A DNA stretch of 64,000 nt. It comes from DASQPA01 sp963757335. Lineage in GTDB: Bacteria; Acidobacteriota; Thermoanaerobaculia; Multivoradales; UBA5704. The notes beneath the pieces are model-generated. The model was not told where the DNA came from. It did no database searches and worked only from the letters and a program-made list of their open reading frames with translations. The position numbers were made by a program, and so were the translations under genes. The stretch covers positions 134,064 to 198,063 of the forward strand of contig CAVWRJ010000009.1 in the NCBI GenBank assembly GCA_963757335.1, given 5' to 3'. Of this stretch, positions 34,760-42,959 are shown piece after piece. Each line of letters opens with the position of its first letter. The first letter of the stretch is position 1.

Positions 34760-37203
34760 TGGGCCCGGAGCGCGATGGACGGATCGATCCGAAGAGCCTT
34801 TAGGGCCGGCACCAGGCTGGCCAGGAGGGCGACGGCGGAGATGACCGCGGTGGCGACGACGAACACCCCGAGGTCGTAGCTCGCCGTGCCGTAGAGGAGC
34901 GCCTCGAGGAAGCGGCCGAGGACGAGCGCGATGGCGATGCCGCCGACGACGCCAGCGACGGTGGTCGCCAGCGCGCTGGAGAGGAGCAAGCCCAGGACCT
35001 CCCGGTAACCGGCCCCCAGGGCGATTCGGATGCCGATCTCAGGCGTCCGCCGTGCCAGGGTGTAGGACATGACCCCGTAGATGCCGAGGCTCGCCAGGAA
35101 CAGCGCGAAAAGGGCGAACGAGCCGACGAGGAGCATCTGGAAGCGCCGGCCGGCAAACGAGCGTGCCACCAGCTCGCTCAACAGGTCGATCGTGGAGATC
35201 GGCTGGTTTGGGTCGATCGCCAGCACCTCGGCGCGCAGCGAGGAGGCGAGGCGGCGGGGATCATGATCGCTGCGCACGATGACGAAGAGGCCAGGCACCG
35301 GGCTCTGGGCGTAGGGAAGATAGGTGTCGAGCGTCGGACGCTCGTCGAGCGCGGCCAAGTGGATGTTCCCCACTACGCCTACCACGGTCATCCAGCTCGC
35401 TCCACCGTCCCAGCTCAACCGCTTGCCGATCGCATCCTCGCGCGGCCAGGCGAAGCGGGCGAGGTTCTCGTTGACGAGAACGACCCTGGCCGGACCGTGG
35501 TCGCGGTCGTCGAACAGCCGTCCCTCGAGGAGCGGGATACGAAGTGCGCGAAAATAGCCCGCCGAAACCACCCGCTTCTCCGCGATGATCGCCTGGCCGG
35601 GCTCCGGGTTCCGGCGGCCGTCGATTGTGAGGGCGCCGTTGGAGTTCACCCCGCCGAACGGCAGCGTGTCGCCGACCCCCACCGCGACCACGCCCGGCAG
35701 CGACTGCATACGCTCCAGCAGCCGGTCGCAGAACGCCAGGATGGCCGCCGGTTGCGGATAGCTCGCCATCGGGAGCTGGATACGGGCGGCGACGATCCCG
35801 GCGGGCTCGAAGCCGGGCGGGTTGGCGAGGAGCCGCGAGAAGCTTCGGAGGAGGAGCCCCGATCCGACAAGCATGGAGAGCGACATCGCGATTTCGGCGA
35901 TCACCACCAGGCGGCGCAGCCGCTGGCCGGATGCGGCGGTCCCGGAGCGTTCATCCTGGCGCATCGCGCTCTGGAGATCGACGCGGGCACCCCGCTCGGC
36001 CGGCAGGAGGCCGGAGAAAAGTACCGCGAGGCAGACTGCGACAAGGGCGAAGAGGAAGATTTTGGGGTTGGCATGGATCTCCCGCGCGCGCGGCAGCCAT
36101 CCCGCTTCGAGGGCCGAGACCAGACGCAGGGCGAAGAAGACGAGAGCCAGACCGAGCGCACCACCGAGCGCTCCCAGGAGGGCGCTCTCGGCCAGGAGCT
36201 GGCGTACCAGCCGCGTTGGGGTCGCCCCCACCGAGGCTCGCACCGCCATCTCTCGTTGGCGCACGGTGGCGCGGGCGAGAAGGAGATTGGCCAAGTTGGC
36301 GCAGGCGATCAGGAGAATCAGCCCGACCGCCCCGACGAGCGTCCAGAGCGTACGGCCGACGTTGCCCACCACCCACTCCCGCAGGGACTTCAGCTGTACC
36401 GTGCACCTCTGTTCGCTGTCGGGAACCTCGCGCTGGATCTGTCGGAGGATACCGTCGAGGTCGGCGCGCGCTTGGGCGAGGGTCACTCCCGGGCGCATCC
36501 TGCCGACGAGGCGGAGATAGTTGTCGCCCCGCGAGAGGGCGGAGTTCGGGGGCGAGCTGTCGGAGAGCTCTGGGACGGCGAGCCGCGGGCTTACCCACAG
36601 GTCGCGCGCACCGAGGCCCGAGAAGCTCTCCGGCATCACACCGACCACGTTATAGCTCCGGCCGTTCAAGGTCAGATAGCGCCCGACGATATCGCGGGCG
36701 GCGCCGAACTCGCGCTGCCAGAGTCCGTAACTGAGCACCGCGGCAGGCGTTGCGCCAGGCCGGTCGACCGCGGGGGAGAGCGTCCGCCCGAGCAGGGGCC
36801 GCATTCCGAGCACGGTGAAGTAATCGGGGGTCACCACCTCCCCGCGCAGCCAGAGTGGGCCTCCGGCGCTGCGCGTTAAGATGAGGTTGCGCGGGAAGAA
36901 AGCGGCGAGGTCGAAGAAGCTTCGGTTGCGCCGCCGATAGTCGAGGAAGTTCGCGGGTGAGGTGGGCCCGAACTCACAGCACTGCTTCTTTTCACCGAAG
37001 ACCGCGATCCGCTCGCTCTGCGGGTAGTCGAGCGGGCGGAGCAGCACCGCGTCGGCGATGCTCCACATCGCGGTATTCGCGCCGATGCCCAAGGCGAGCG
37101 TGATGACCGCCACGGCGGTGAACCCGGGGTTCTTCCGCAGCAGGCGGGCGGCGAAGCAGAAGTCCCCACCCAGACTTTCGAGTCGCAGCAAGTTCAACTC
37201 CAA
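34756..37203 (-). CDS. ADOP-family MacB/FtsX-type permease, 815 aa
   Basis: Same doubled MacB/FtsX architecture as the protein at 26585-29038: first helix VAVITLALGIGANTAMWSIA, periplasmic core, FtsX block with LIACANLANLLLARATVRQR, and a second unit ending with VPALKALRIDPSIALRAH. There is no ATPase partner beside it. The TTG at 37203 is the annotated start; the sequence then reads LNLLRLESLGGDFCFAARLL, typical of the short cytoplasmic lead-in of the family. Its stop codon shares bases with the convergent SGNH gene's stop. A well-formed promoter lies upstream. Substrate unknown. Confidence 0.9.
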   Translation of the reverse strand: MELNLLRLESLGGDFCFAARLLRKNPGFTAVAVITLALGIGANTAMWSIADAVLLRPLDYPQSERIAVFGEKKQCCEFGPTSPANFLDYRRRNRSFFDLAAFFPRNLILTRSAGGPLWLRGEVVTPDYFTVLGMRPLLGRTLSPAVDRPGATPAAVLSYGLWQREFGAARDIVGRYLTLNGRSYNVVGVMPESFSGLGARDLWVSPRLAVPELSDSSPPNSALSRGDNYLRLVGRMRPGVTLAQARADLDGILRQIQREVPDSEQRCTVQLKSLREWVVGNVGRTLWTLVGAVGLILLIACANLANLLLARATVRQREMAVRASVGATPTRLVRQLLAESALLGALGGALGLALVFFALRLVSALEAGWLPRAREIHANPKIFLFALVAVCLAVLFSGLLPAERGARVDLQSAMRQDERSGTAASGQRLRRLVVIAEIAMSLSMLVGSGLLLRSFSRLLANPPGFEPAGIVAARIQLPMASYPQPAAILAFCDRLLERMQSLPGVVAVGVGDTLPFGGVNSNGALTIDGRRNPEPGQAIIAEKRVVSAGYFRALRIPLLEGRLFDDRDHGPARVVLVNENLARFAWPREDAIGKRLSWDGGASWMTVVGVVGNIHLAALDERPTLDTYLPYAQSPVPGLFVIVRSDHDPRRLASSLRAEVLAIDPNQPISTIDLLSELVARSFAGRRFQMLLVGSFALFALFLASLGIYGVMSYTLARRTPEIGIRIALGAGYREVLGLLLSSALATTVAGVVGGIAIALVLGRFLEALLYGTASYDLGVFVVATAVISAVALLASLVPALKALRIDPSIALRAH

Positions 37204-37225
37204 GCCTCGTTGACCTCCAAGCCAC

Positions 37226-37256
37226 AGTATACTTATTATATCAGCCAGCCTTACAA
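37226..37256 (-). promoter_or_regulatory. candidate promoter of the second ADOP gene
   Basis: On the minus strand TTGTAA (37256-37251) is followed after 19 bases by TATACT (37231-37226), with an additional TATAAT at 37240-37235. The segment is strikingly AT-rich for this window and lies about 25 bases before the start codon. Confidence 0.5.
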
Positions 37257-37344
37257 CTGGTACTTAAGCCCCCGCGGCTCCGAGCACAGACCTTCGGTGG
37301 TGGGATTTGGTGGTGGAGAGAAAGCCTCCGGGAGCCCTCCGCTT

Positions 37345-37383
37345 CAGGCTCCCGGTCCCTAGTGATAGGAACCGGGAGACCTG
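37345..37383 (-). terminator. hairpin after the 44-residue precursor gene
   Basis: CAGGCTCCCGGTCCC at 37345-37359 pairs with GGAACCGGGAGACCTG at 37368-37383, with one bulged base and one G-T pair, leaving an eight-base loop. It begins 16 bases after the precursor stop. No T-run follows, so termination efficiency is unclear. Confidence 0.5.
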
Positions 37384-37398
37384 AAACGAAATGGTAGC

Positions 37399-37533
37399 TC
37401 AGTTATTGTTGTTGTAAGTGTTGGGGTCTTTAGTGACGCCGCCAGAGACGTCCTCGAGAACCTGGTCGTCCAGCTCCGGGCTCTCGGATTCGACAGGCTC
37501 GATCCCCTCTTCCTTCCGAGTCTCGTCTGCCAT
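37399..37533 (-). CDS. RiPP precursor candidate with Asn-rich tail, 44 aa
   Basis: The peptide starts MADETRKEEGIEPVESESPE and continues LDDQVLEDVSGG, an acidic leader ending in Ser-Gly-Gly. The 12-residue tail is VTKDPNTYNNNN: no Cys, one Tyr, two Thr and five Asn. GGAG stands seven bases before the ATG. The gene lies 67 bases after the B12-type radical SAM gene on the same strand, the usual place for the substrate of such an enzyme. No other product of this region fits better. A hairpin follows the stop. The gene is too short for routine ORF calling. Confidence 0.8.
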   Translation of the reverse strand: MADETRKEEGIEPVESESPELDDQVLEDVSGGVTKDPNTYNNNN

Positions 37534-37600
37534 TTAATGGCTCCTTTCTCTATCGTCTTCACCCTCTATGAGCGAAGGCGTAGTAAAACGGTCAACTTGC

Positions 37601-39946
37601 CTAGACGGCGTTCTCTGTTGCAGAGAGAGCCGGCTCGTGCGCAGGTTGCGGATCGCGGCGAGCAATGTTCAGTAACGCTCTCAGCTCGCTGGCTCCATCG
37701 CTGCCGTCCGAGGGGGTGAGCTCCGCCGGCAGGTGTAGCTCGAACAGGCCGTGGACGGCGAGCCTCTTGAAGTAGAGCAGGAGCCTGGCGGCGAGGGGCT
37801 CGTCGAGCGACCCTACGAGTTCGCCGAGCGCGATGGGCTCGGGATGGCTCGCCAAGAGCCTGCGGACGAGAGGATCCAGGCGTACACATTTCGTCCCGGC
37901 CATGTTCCAGTGCGCCAGCCGGGGCTCCGCCGCCAGCATGGGTCGGCCCTCGGACCATTGCCGGTAGGCCCGTCGCGTTGGCTCGCGGGGCACGCGGCTC
38001 AGTTGAGCGAGGTGGGCGGATAGTTGGTGGCGCTCGGCAAGAATTTTGCCGATGTCGAAGAGCGAATCTCTGACGACGCCCGGCAGCGAGAGCGTGCAGA
38101 AGCGCAGCAGCTCGTCGGGGATGGAGATCGGGTCGCCGGCTCTCGCCAGAATCTGATCGCGGAAGAACCGCCTCCCATAATGGTCGTAATAGATCATGCT
38201 GTGCAGGGCGTCCGTGCCGCCTGCCCAGGGCCTGCTGAAGATCTGGGGGAACATGTCGCCTCGCGAATCAAAGGAGGCGTCCCGATCCTCGGTGAGCATG
38301 GATTTGCTCTCTTCGTCGCGCGAGTCTTGCTCCACCTCATAGGTGAGCGACCGCAGGACATCGACATCCTCTTTGTACACTAGGCGCACGCCGAAGCGGG
38401 CGGGGTCTTTCGCCACTATGGCCGTGCCAGTCAGGACGAAGCTCCCCATTCCGCCAGCCGCCCAGTAGGGATCGTGCTCGCGGATGAAGCGGCGCGTCTC
38501 CTCTTTTTCGGTCGGCGTCTCGGTCGGGAAGTCGGAGAACGCCATGAGCTGGACGGCGATCCCGGCCTCGGCAAAGTTCTTCATGGTCTCTCCCATGAAG
38601 GTCACCTTGGTACCCTTGTCGATGAGGTCGAGAATGCGCTGGCTCCCCGACTCCATACCGAACGCGATGCTGACGCAGCCGCTCGCGACCAGCTTCTCGC
38701 AGAGCCGGGGCGAGAAGACCTTCTCCAGCCGCAGCTCGGCGCTCCAACGGATATCCAAGCCGGCGTCGACCACCGCATCGGTGAGCCGTTCGAGATAGGC
38801 GGGGGACATGACGTCAACGGCGAGGTAGACATAGCGCGCACCGGTCTCCTCGACCGCGAGGCGGAGGTCCTCCACGGCCTGGTTGACCTGGCGCTCGCGC
38901 CACGGCGAGGTCGGCTTCGCAGTGTTGAGCCCATAGTCGCAGAAGGTGCAGCGGTTCCAGTAGCAGCCGCGTGTCGGCGAGTAGTTGATACCGCGTTCCG
39001 GTGAAAGATAGAGGTCCCACGGATAGCGGAACAGGGGACGGCCGAGCGTAGCGACATTTTCGTAGTGCACGAACTCAGGCAGGTGGAGCCGGTCGGCTGC
39101 GCGGTCGTAGGAGACGAGGTTGTTCACCTTCATCCCCGGCTCGACGTGGCCGCCGGCATCGGTGATCTGGCAGATGGCGGTCTCCCCCTCCCCCACCACG
39201 ATCCCGTCGCAGACCGCGAAGAACTGCTTGAGGAGCTGCTTATCGCGGACGTATTTATAGAGCTGGCTAACGGCCGTACCGCCGAACATCACCTGCTTGT
39301 CGGGCCAGCGGCGCTTTGCCCACCGGGCCATGTGCACGGCGTGGCAGAGCTGGTAGTCGTAGACGATGCTGATACCGATCGAGTCGGCAGCCGCAAATTC
39401 GGCGTCGGTCGCGAGTCGCTCCTCGAGGAAGCGGTCGAAGACATAGCAGGCCCTCGTAATCAGCGCCTCGTCGAAGAGATCTCGGAAGCTGTAGGAAGAG
39501 AACCGGCCGCGGGTGGCCTGGCGAAAATGGTCCAACTCGCTGGGGAAGCTAAGGCCCCCAAGAAGGCCGAGATACCGCACGATGTTCTCCCGGCAGCTCT
39601 CGTACTTTGGGAAGGAGAGGAACGCCTCCCGATCCCGCATGCCGGCGATCGAGCGCTCCAGAGCCTCGAACGAGGGTGGCTTCTGGCGCCAGATGCCAAG
39701 GTACTCCTCTTGCTCCTCGAACGATAGCGCCCCTCGGCGTTCGAATGCGTGCAGCCGTCTGGCCGCCTCCTCGTTCAAGGCAGCGAAGGTCGCCGGCTCG
39801 AAGGTCCAGTTCACGAATTCGATGTTGACGTCGCGGATGGCGACGTCCGCGAAGCCGCAATGCACCAAGTGGCCTGCCAGATAGGCGGTCGAGTGATAGG
39901 GAATCGTGGGGTCATCGAGCGGAGGATGGGCGAGCACCCATTTCAT
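37601..39946 (-). CDS. B12-binding-type radical SAM protein, likely RiPP maturase
   Basis: From ATG 39946 (AAGGAG upstream) the protein has 781 residues. The first 60 residues (MKWVLAHPPLDDPTIPYHST, then HCGFADVAIRDVNIEFVNW) resemble the Rossmann part of B12-dependent radical SAM proteins, and GEGETAICQI follows before the radical SAM domain. The cluster motif is TRGCYWNRCTFCDYG with Cys at about 328, 333 and 336, a CX4CX2C spacing rather than CX3CX2C. The C-terminal segment KCVRLDPLVRRLLASHPEPI and the helices after it look like a PqqD-type recognition element. With the double-glycine peptide gene just downstream, peptide modification such as C-methylation or crosslinking is likely, but the reaction is not determined. 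Confidence 0.87.
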   Translation of the reverse strand: MKWVLAHPPLDDPTIPYHSTAYLAGHLVHCGFADVAIRDVNIEFVNWTFEPATFAALNEEAARRLHAFERRGALSFEEQEEYLGIWRQKPPSFEALERSIAGMRDREAFLSFPKYESCRENIVRYLGLLGGLSFPSELDHFRQATRGRFSSYSFRDLFDEALITRACYVFDRFLEERLATDAEFAAADSIGISIVYDYQLCHAVHMARWAKRRWPDKQVMFGGTAVSQLYKYVRDKQLLKQFFAVCDGIVVGEGETAICQITDAGGHVEPGMKVNNLVSYDRAADRLHLPEFVHYENVATLGRPLFRYPWDLYLSPERGINYSPTRGCYWNRCTFCDYGLNTAKPTSPWRERQVNQAVEDLRLAVEETGARYVYLAVDVMSPAYLERLTDAVVDAGLDIRWSAELRLEKVFSPRLCEKLVASGCVSIAFGMESGSQRILDLIDKGTKVTFMGETMKNFAEAGIAVQLMAFSDFPTETPTEKEETRRFIREHDPYWAAGGMGSFVLTGTAIVAKDPARFGVRLVYKEDVDVLRSLTYEVEQDSRDEESKSMLTEDRDASFDSRGDMFPQIFSRPWAGGTDALHSMIYYDHYGRRFFRDQILARAGDPISIPDELLRFCTLSLPGVVRDSLFDIGKILAERHQLSAHLAQLSRVPREPTRRAYRQWSEGRPMLAAEPRLAHWNMAGTKCVRLDPLVRRLLASHPEPIALGELVGSLDEPLAARLLLYFKRLAVHGLFELHLPAELTPSDGSDGASELRALLNIARRDPQPAHEPALSATENAV

Positions 39947-40221
39947 CTTGGACTCCTTGTCTCGAGAAGGAGCAGCGCAGGGGAGTAGGCGAGGGTTCCC
40001 ATGAGGGCGCCCGGTGTGAGGCAAAAGCTTAAGGACTGCGAACGGGTTTGGAGAGCCTGGGCGAGCCGGGAGCGAGCCTCTGCTTCACCATGCAAACCGG
40101 CCATCCGCACAATAAATGGAGGTGCCGACATGCCGGCCTGCAGGTCTTCGGAGGTTTCCAGCGGAAGCCCGATCGGGGAATCCAACGTTTCTTCTACAAC
40201 TACTTCTACTTCGTCCAGCAC
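39943..40221 (-). CDS. small open frame coupled to the radical SAM gene, 92 aa
   Basis: A GTG at 40221 opens a frame reading LDEVEVVVEETLDSPIGLPL and ending LLLLETRSPR. Its stop overlaps the radical SAM start by ATGA, the usual sign of translational coupling, and its codon use is less GC-extreme than typical shadow frames. The middle part, SAPPFIVRMAGL, loosely resembles the N-terminus of LanB proteins. No strong ribosome binding site is visible. It may be a small partner protein, a truncated remnant or a chance frame. Confidence 0.4.
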   Translation of the reverse strand: MLDEVEVVVEETLDSPIGLPLETSEDLQAGMSAPPFIVRMAGLHGEAEARSRLAQALQTRSQSLSFCLTPGALMGTLAYSPALLLLETRSPR

Positions 40222-40316
40222 GACTCTAAACTACAAGAACCCGAAGAGACTGTCAACAACGAAGATGCGCTTCACCAGAAAATTCGACATCGCTCACCAT
40301 CAGCTTCCCGCGCCGG

Positions 40317-40482
40317 GTCTCCTCGTCCGTCACCTCCAGGTAGGTTTCGAGCGGCACCTTCGAGTCCACCACCGCGCTCTTCTGTTGGGGAGGCGGACCA
40401 CCAGGTCTGGCCGTCACCTCCCGGCGTCGGTCGCTACCGCCGCCTGGGTCACGAAGTCGCAGTAGTTGACAATCCCGGCCAA
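40317..40482 (-). pseudogene. internal fragment of rmuC
   Basis: The minus strand reads NYCDFVTQAAVATDAGR, then after a frame break RPDLVVRLPN, and VVDSKVPLETYLEVTDEETR. This aligns with YCDFVTQATVATDEGRLRPD and VVIDSKAPLEAYLE of intact rmuC (DNA about 41715-41892). It is interrupted by a stop and indels. It directly abuts the AbiEii-type remnant. Confidence 0.85.
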
Positions 40483-40483
40483 C

Positions 40484-40765
40484 CTACTGGATGGCGCTGC
40501 TCCGCAGTCGTTCCGCCAGAGCGTCTCGGAACTCCACCAACTGCTCCGTGGTCAGAGGCACGAGCATCGCGGGCAAGGGGCGCGCGTCGGGAACTGGCGA
40601 GGGGCCAGGCCATCACGCCGGGATCGATCCCGGCGTCCTTGCGCCTGGCGATCTCGAGATCCCGCTCGGGAGGAAATCCGGCCTAGTTAAGGAAATAGTG
40701 GTCGACGAGATCGCGAGGCTCCGACCGCTAGAGGATGCAGGTCAGCTTGCTCGCCCGCAAAAATT
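40484..40765 (-). pseudogene. C-terminal remnant of an AbiEii-type nucleotidyltransferase toxin
   Basis: Reading the minus strand gives KLTCIL, a stop, RSEPRDLVDHYFLN, a stop, then AGFPPERDLEIARRKDAGID, PGVMAWPLAS and finally MLVPLTTEQLVEFRDALAER before a normal stop at 40484. This is the C-terminal pattern of the AbiEii/AbiGii nucleotidyltransferase family. Two in-frame stops and at least one frame change show it is dead, and the catalytic N-terminal half is missing. The upstream partner gene at 40687-41124 survives. Confidence 0.8.
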
Positions 40766-41124
40766 CTTACGCATCCTGAGCACGGATCTGGCGCAGCGGC
40801 TGGCCACTCCGGCGGCGGGAGCTGGAGCAGCCAGGCCCACATCTGCCGGGAGCGCCCCAGGTACCGGACCAGGCGCGGCCAGAGCGCGCCGATCTCGGCG
40901 GCATCGACGAAGAGCCAGACGTCCCGGGTGTTGGCCTCCCGCAGCAGAGCCCCCATCCAGTAGGCACGCTCTTCCGGATCGGACGAGAGGAGGTACTTCT
41001 TCAACTGGCCGACCGTGGCGTCCGTCCACCACAGGAAGTAGGGCCGCGCGGTGTCGTCGAGGAGGGCCGCCGTGGTCGGCGGCAGGCGGCCCGCAGAGAG
41101 GTTCGAAGAGAGGCTGTCGCTCAT
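40687..41124 (-). CDS. partner protein of a degraded AbiEii-type toxin gene, 3' end eroded
   Basis: The frame starts MSDSLSSNLSAGRLPPTTAA and includes RPYFLWWTDATVGQLKKYLL, ERAYWMGALLREANTRDVWL and PRLVRYLGRSRQMWAWLLQL. Proteins of this type usually stand just upstream of AbiEii-family nucleotidyltransferases. The last 35 or so residues, after PPPEWPAAAPDP, no longer look native and run over the toxin remnant in another frame, so the natural end has been lost. It may be a non-functional antitoxin relic. Confidence 0.55.
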   Translation of the reverse strand: MSDSLSSNLSAGRLPPTTAALLDDTARPYFLWWTDATVGQLKKYLLSSDPEERAYWMGALLREANTRDVWLFVDAAEIGALWPRLVRYLGRSRQMWAWLLQLPPPEWPAAAPDPCSGCVRIFAGEQADLHPLAVGASRSRRPLFP

Positions 41125-41194
41125 CGCCGAGAATGCTTCCTTCGGGGGACAACCCTACCACGGACGTCGAAAACGGAGCTACGACGCAGCCTCC

Positions 41195-42560
41195 CTACGC
41201 CATCCGCCCACCCTCCCCTCGAACCCCCTTATCCACCACCTCCAACCCCTCGATCTCCTCCCCCCCCGCCGCCCCCAGCTCCTGGAACCTCCTTGCCGCC
41301 GGCAGCACCCGCCCTTCGAGCGAGCCCACCGTGCGGTTGTAGGCGTCCACCGCCTGGGCCAGGTTCTTGCCCACCATCCCGAAGTGCCCGGCCAGAGTGC
41401 GTATCCTCTCGTAGAGGCTCTTCCCCAGGTCGCTGATCTCTCGCGCGTTCTCCGCCACCTTCTCCTGGCGCCAGCCGTAGGCGATTGCCTGGAGGAGTGC
41501 GATCAGCGTCGTAGGGGTCGCCAGGATCACCCTCTGGCCGACCCCGAACTCGATCAGCTCGGGGTCCTGCTCTAAGGCGGCGCTGAAGAAGGTCTCTCCG
41601 GGGAGGAAGAGGACGACGAACTCGGGGGCGGGCTCGAACTGGCTCCAGTAGTTGCGGGCGGCGAGCTTCTGGAGGTGGATGCGGATCTGCCTGGCGTGGG
41701 CTTGGAGCCGGCTGCGCCGAGTGTCCTCGTCGGTGGCCTCCAGGGACTCCAGGTAGGCTTCGAGCGGGGCCTTGGAGTCGATCACGACGTTCTTCTGGTT
41801 GGGGAGGCGGACGACGAGGTCGGGGCGCAGGCGGCCCTCGTCGGTCGCTACCGTCGCCTGGGTGACGAAGTCGCAGTAGTGGACCATCCCCGCCATCTCG
41901 ACCACCCGCTGGAGCTGGATCTCCCCCCAGCGGCCGCGGGTGGTGGGCGAGCGGAGCGCGTTGACCAGCTTCGCCGTCTCGCGCTCCAGGTTCGACTGGC
42001 TGCTGGCGAGCCCCTTGAGGTGGTCGGAGAGGCTGCCGTAGGCGACCGCCCGCTCTTTCTCGAGATCCTGGATCTTCTGATCGACCTTGCCGAGCGACTC
42101 CTTCAAGGGCTTGACCAGCTCGTCGATCGCCCGCTGGCGCTGGTCGAGGTCGCCCTTCGCTCCCTCCTGGAAGCGCTCCAGGGTCGCCCTGGCGAGATGG
42201 AGGAAGCTCGCGTTGTTGCTCTCCAGCGCCTGGGCGGAGAGGGCCCGGAAGGCGTCGGCGAGCCGGGCCTGCGCCTCGTCGAGGAGGCGGAGCTTCTCCC
42301 CGGCGGCCCGGCGCTCGGCATCGATCGCCGTTTCGAGCCGCGCCACCTGCGCCTCCCGGGCGGCGCTCTCCTGGCGGAGACGGCCGAGCTCGGCCTGGGT
42401 CCCGGCGAGGGCCGCTCCCAGCTGGGCGAGCTGGGCGTCCTTGCCCCGCAGGCGCTCTTCGAGAGTCGCCAAGAGTGCGCCGCTCCGAAGACGCAGAAAG
42501 AGCCCGGCGGCCAGGGCACCGAGAAGACACGGCGACGGCGTAGGTCAGGAAGGCCGCCAT
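41195..42560 (-). CDS. rmuC: DNA recombination protein RmuC, N-terminally frameshifted
   Basis: The main frame (TTG 42472 onward) has the RmuC plan: a long coiled coil (about 20-130), then the nuclease-like core with GRWGEIQLQRVVEMAGMVHY, RPDLVVRLPNQKNVVIDSKA and FVVLFLPGETFFSAAL. The natural N-terminus should be a membrane anchor. It is present: ATG 42560 gives MAAFLTYAVAV, and LLGALAAGLFLRLRS follows in the next frame directly before the coiled coil. Skipping one base near 42527 joins them into about 454 residues. RmuC limits certain inversions and DNA rearrangements. Two partial copies of this gene lie at 30532-30659 and 40317-40482. Confidence 0.88.
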
Positions 42561-42674
42561 GGGGACCTCCTTACGGCTCTGGCGAGGGAAAGCTCGCGCA
42601 TGTTGTGGCCTGAGAGCAACTTACCACAACTGATTGTGGTGGTGACAAGGGGGGAAAACACTCCGGAGGGACGG

Positions 42675-42926
42675 AGAAAAGGTCTTTTCTGGTTTGGAAA
42701 TGAGCTTTTCCAACTTGGAAATGATCTTTTCCGGATTGGGAAAGCTCTTTTCTGGTCTGGGAAAGCTCTTTTCCAAATCGGAAAAGCTCTTTTCTGACTC
42801 GGAAAAGCTCTTTTCCAGTTTGGAAATGCACATTTCCAACCGCGAAATGCACATTCGAGATCCGGAAAAGCTCTTTTCTGGGGCTCGAAAGCTCTTTTCC
42901 GTTCCAGAAATGCTCATTCCCGGGCG
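42675..42926. repeat. array of twelve 21-bp units, each a 16-bp near-palindrome plus 5-bp spacer
   Basis: Units begin at 42675 and repeat every 21 bases without any insertion or deletion through 42926; a thirteenth at 42927 is barely recognisable. The core is GGAAAAGCTCTTTTCC or a variant, followed by a variable five-base spacer. The arms change together: GGAAAAG is paired with CTTTTCC and GGAAATG with CATTTCC. The array is AT-rich in a GC-rich region and fills the gap between rmuC and an acyl-CoA dehydrogenase gene. All frames through it stay open because the period is a multiple of three. Confidence 0.92.
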
Positions 42927-42959
42927 AGAGAAGAGCGGGCCGGGCGGGTTTGGCAGGGT

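Noticed and set aside
42621..42917. Heptad-repeat peptide frames on both strands through the 21-bp array
   Set aside because: All phases remain open because the unit is 21 bases; none has a good ribosome binding site, and palindrome covariation explains the pattern better than coding.
42675..42926. A CRISPR array
   Set aside because: The spacers are only 5 bp, the repeats are themselves variable palindromes and no cas genes are present.
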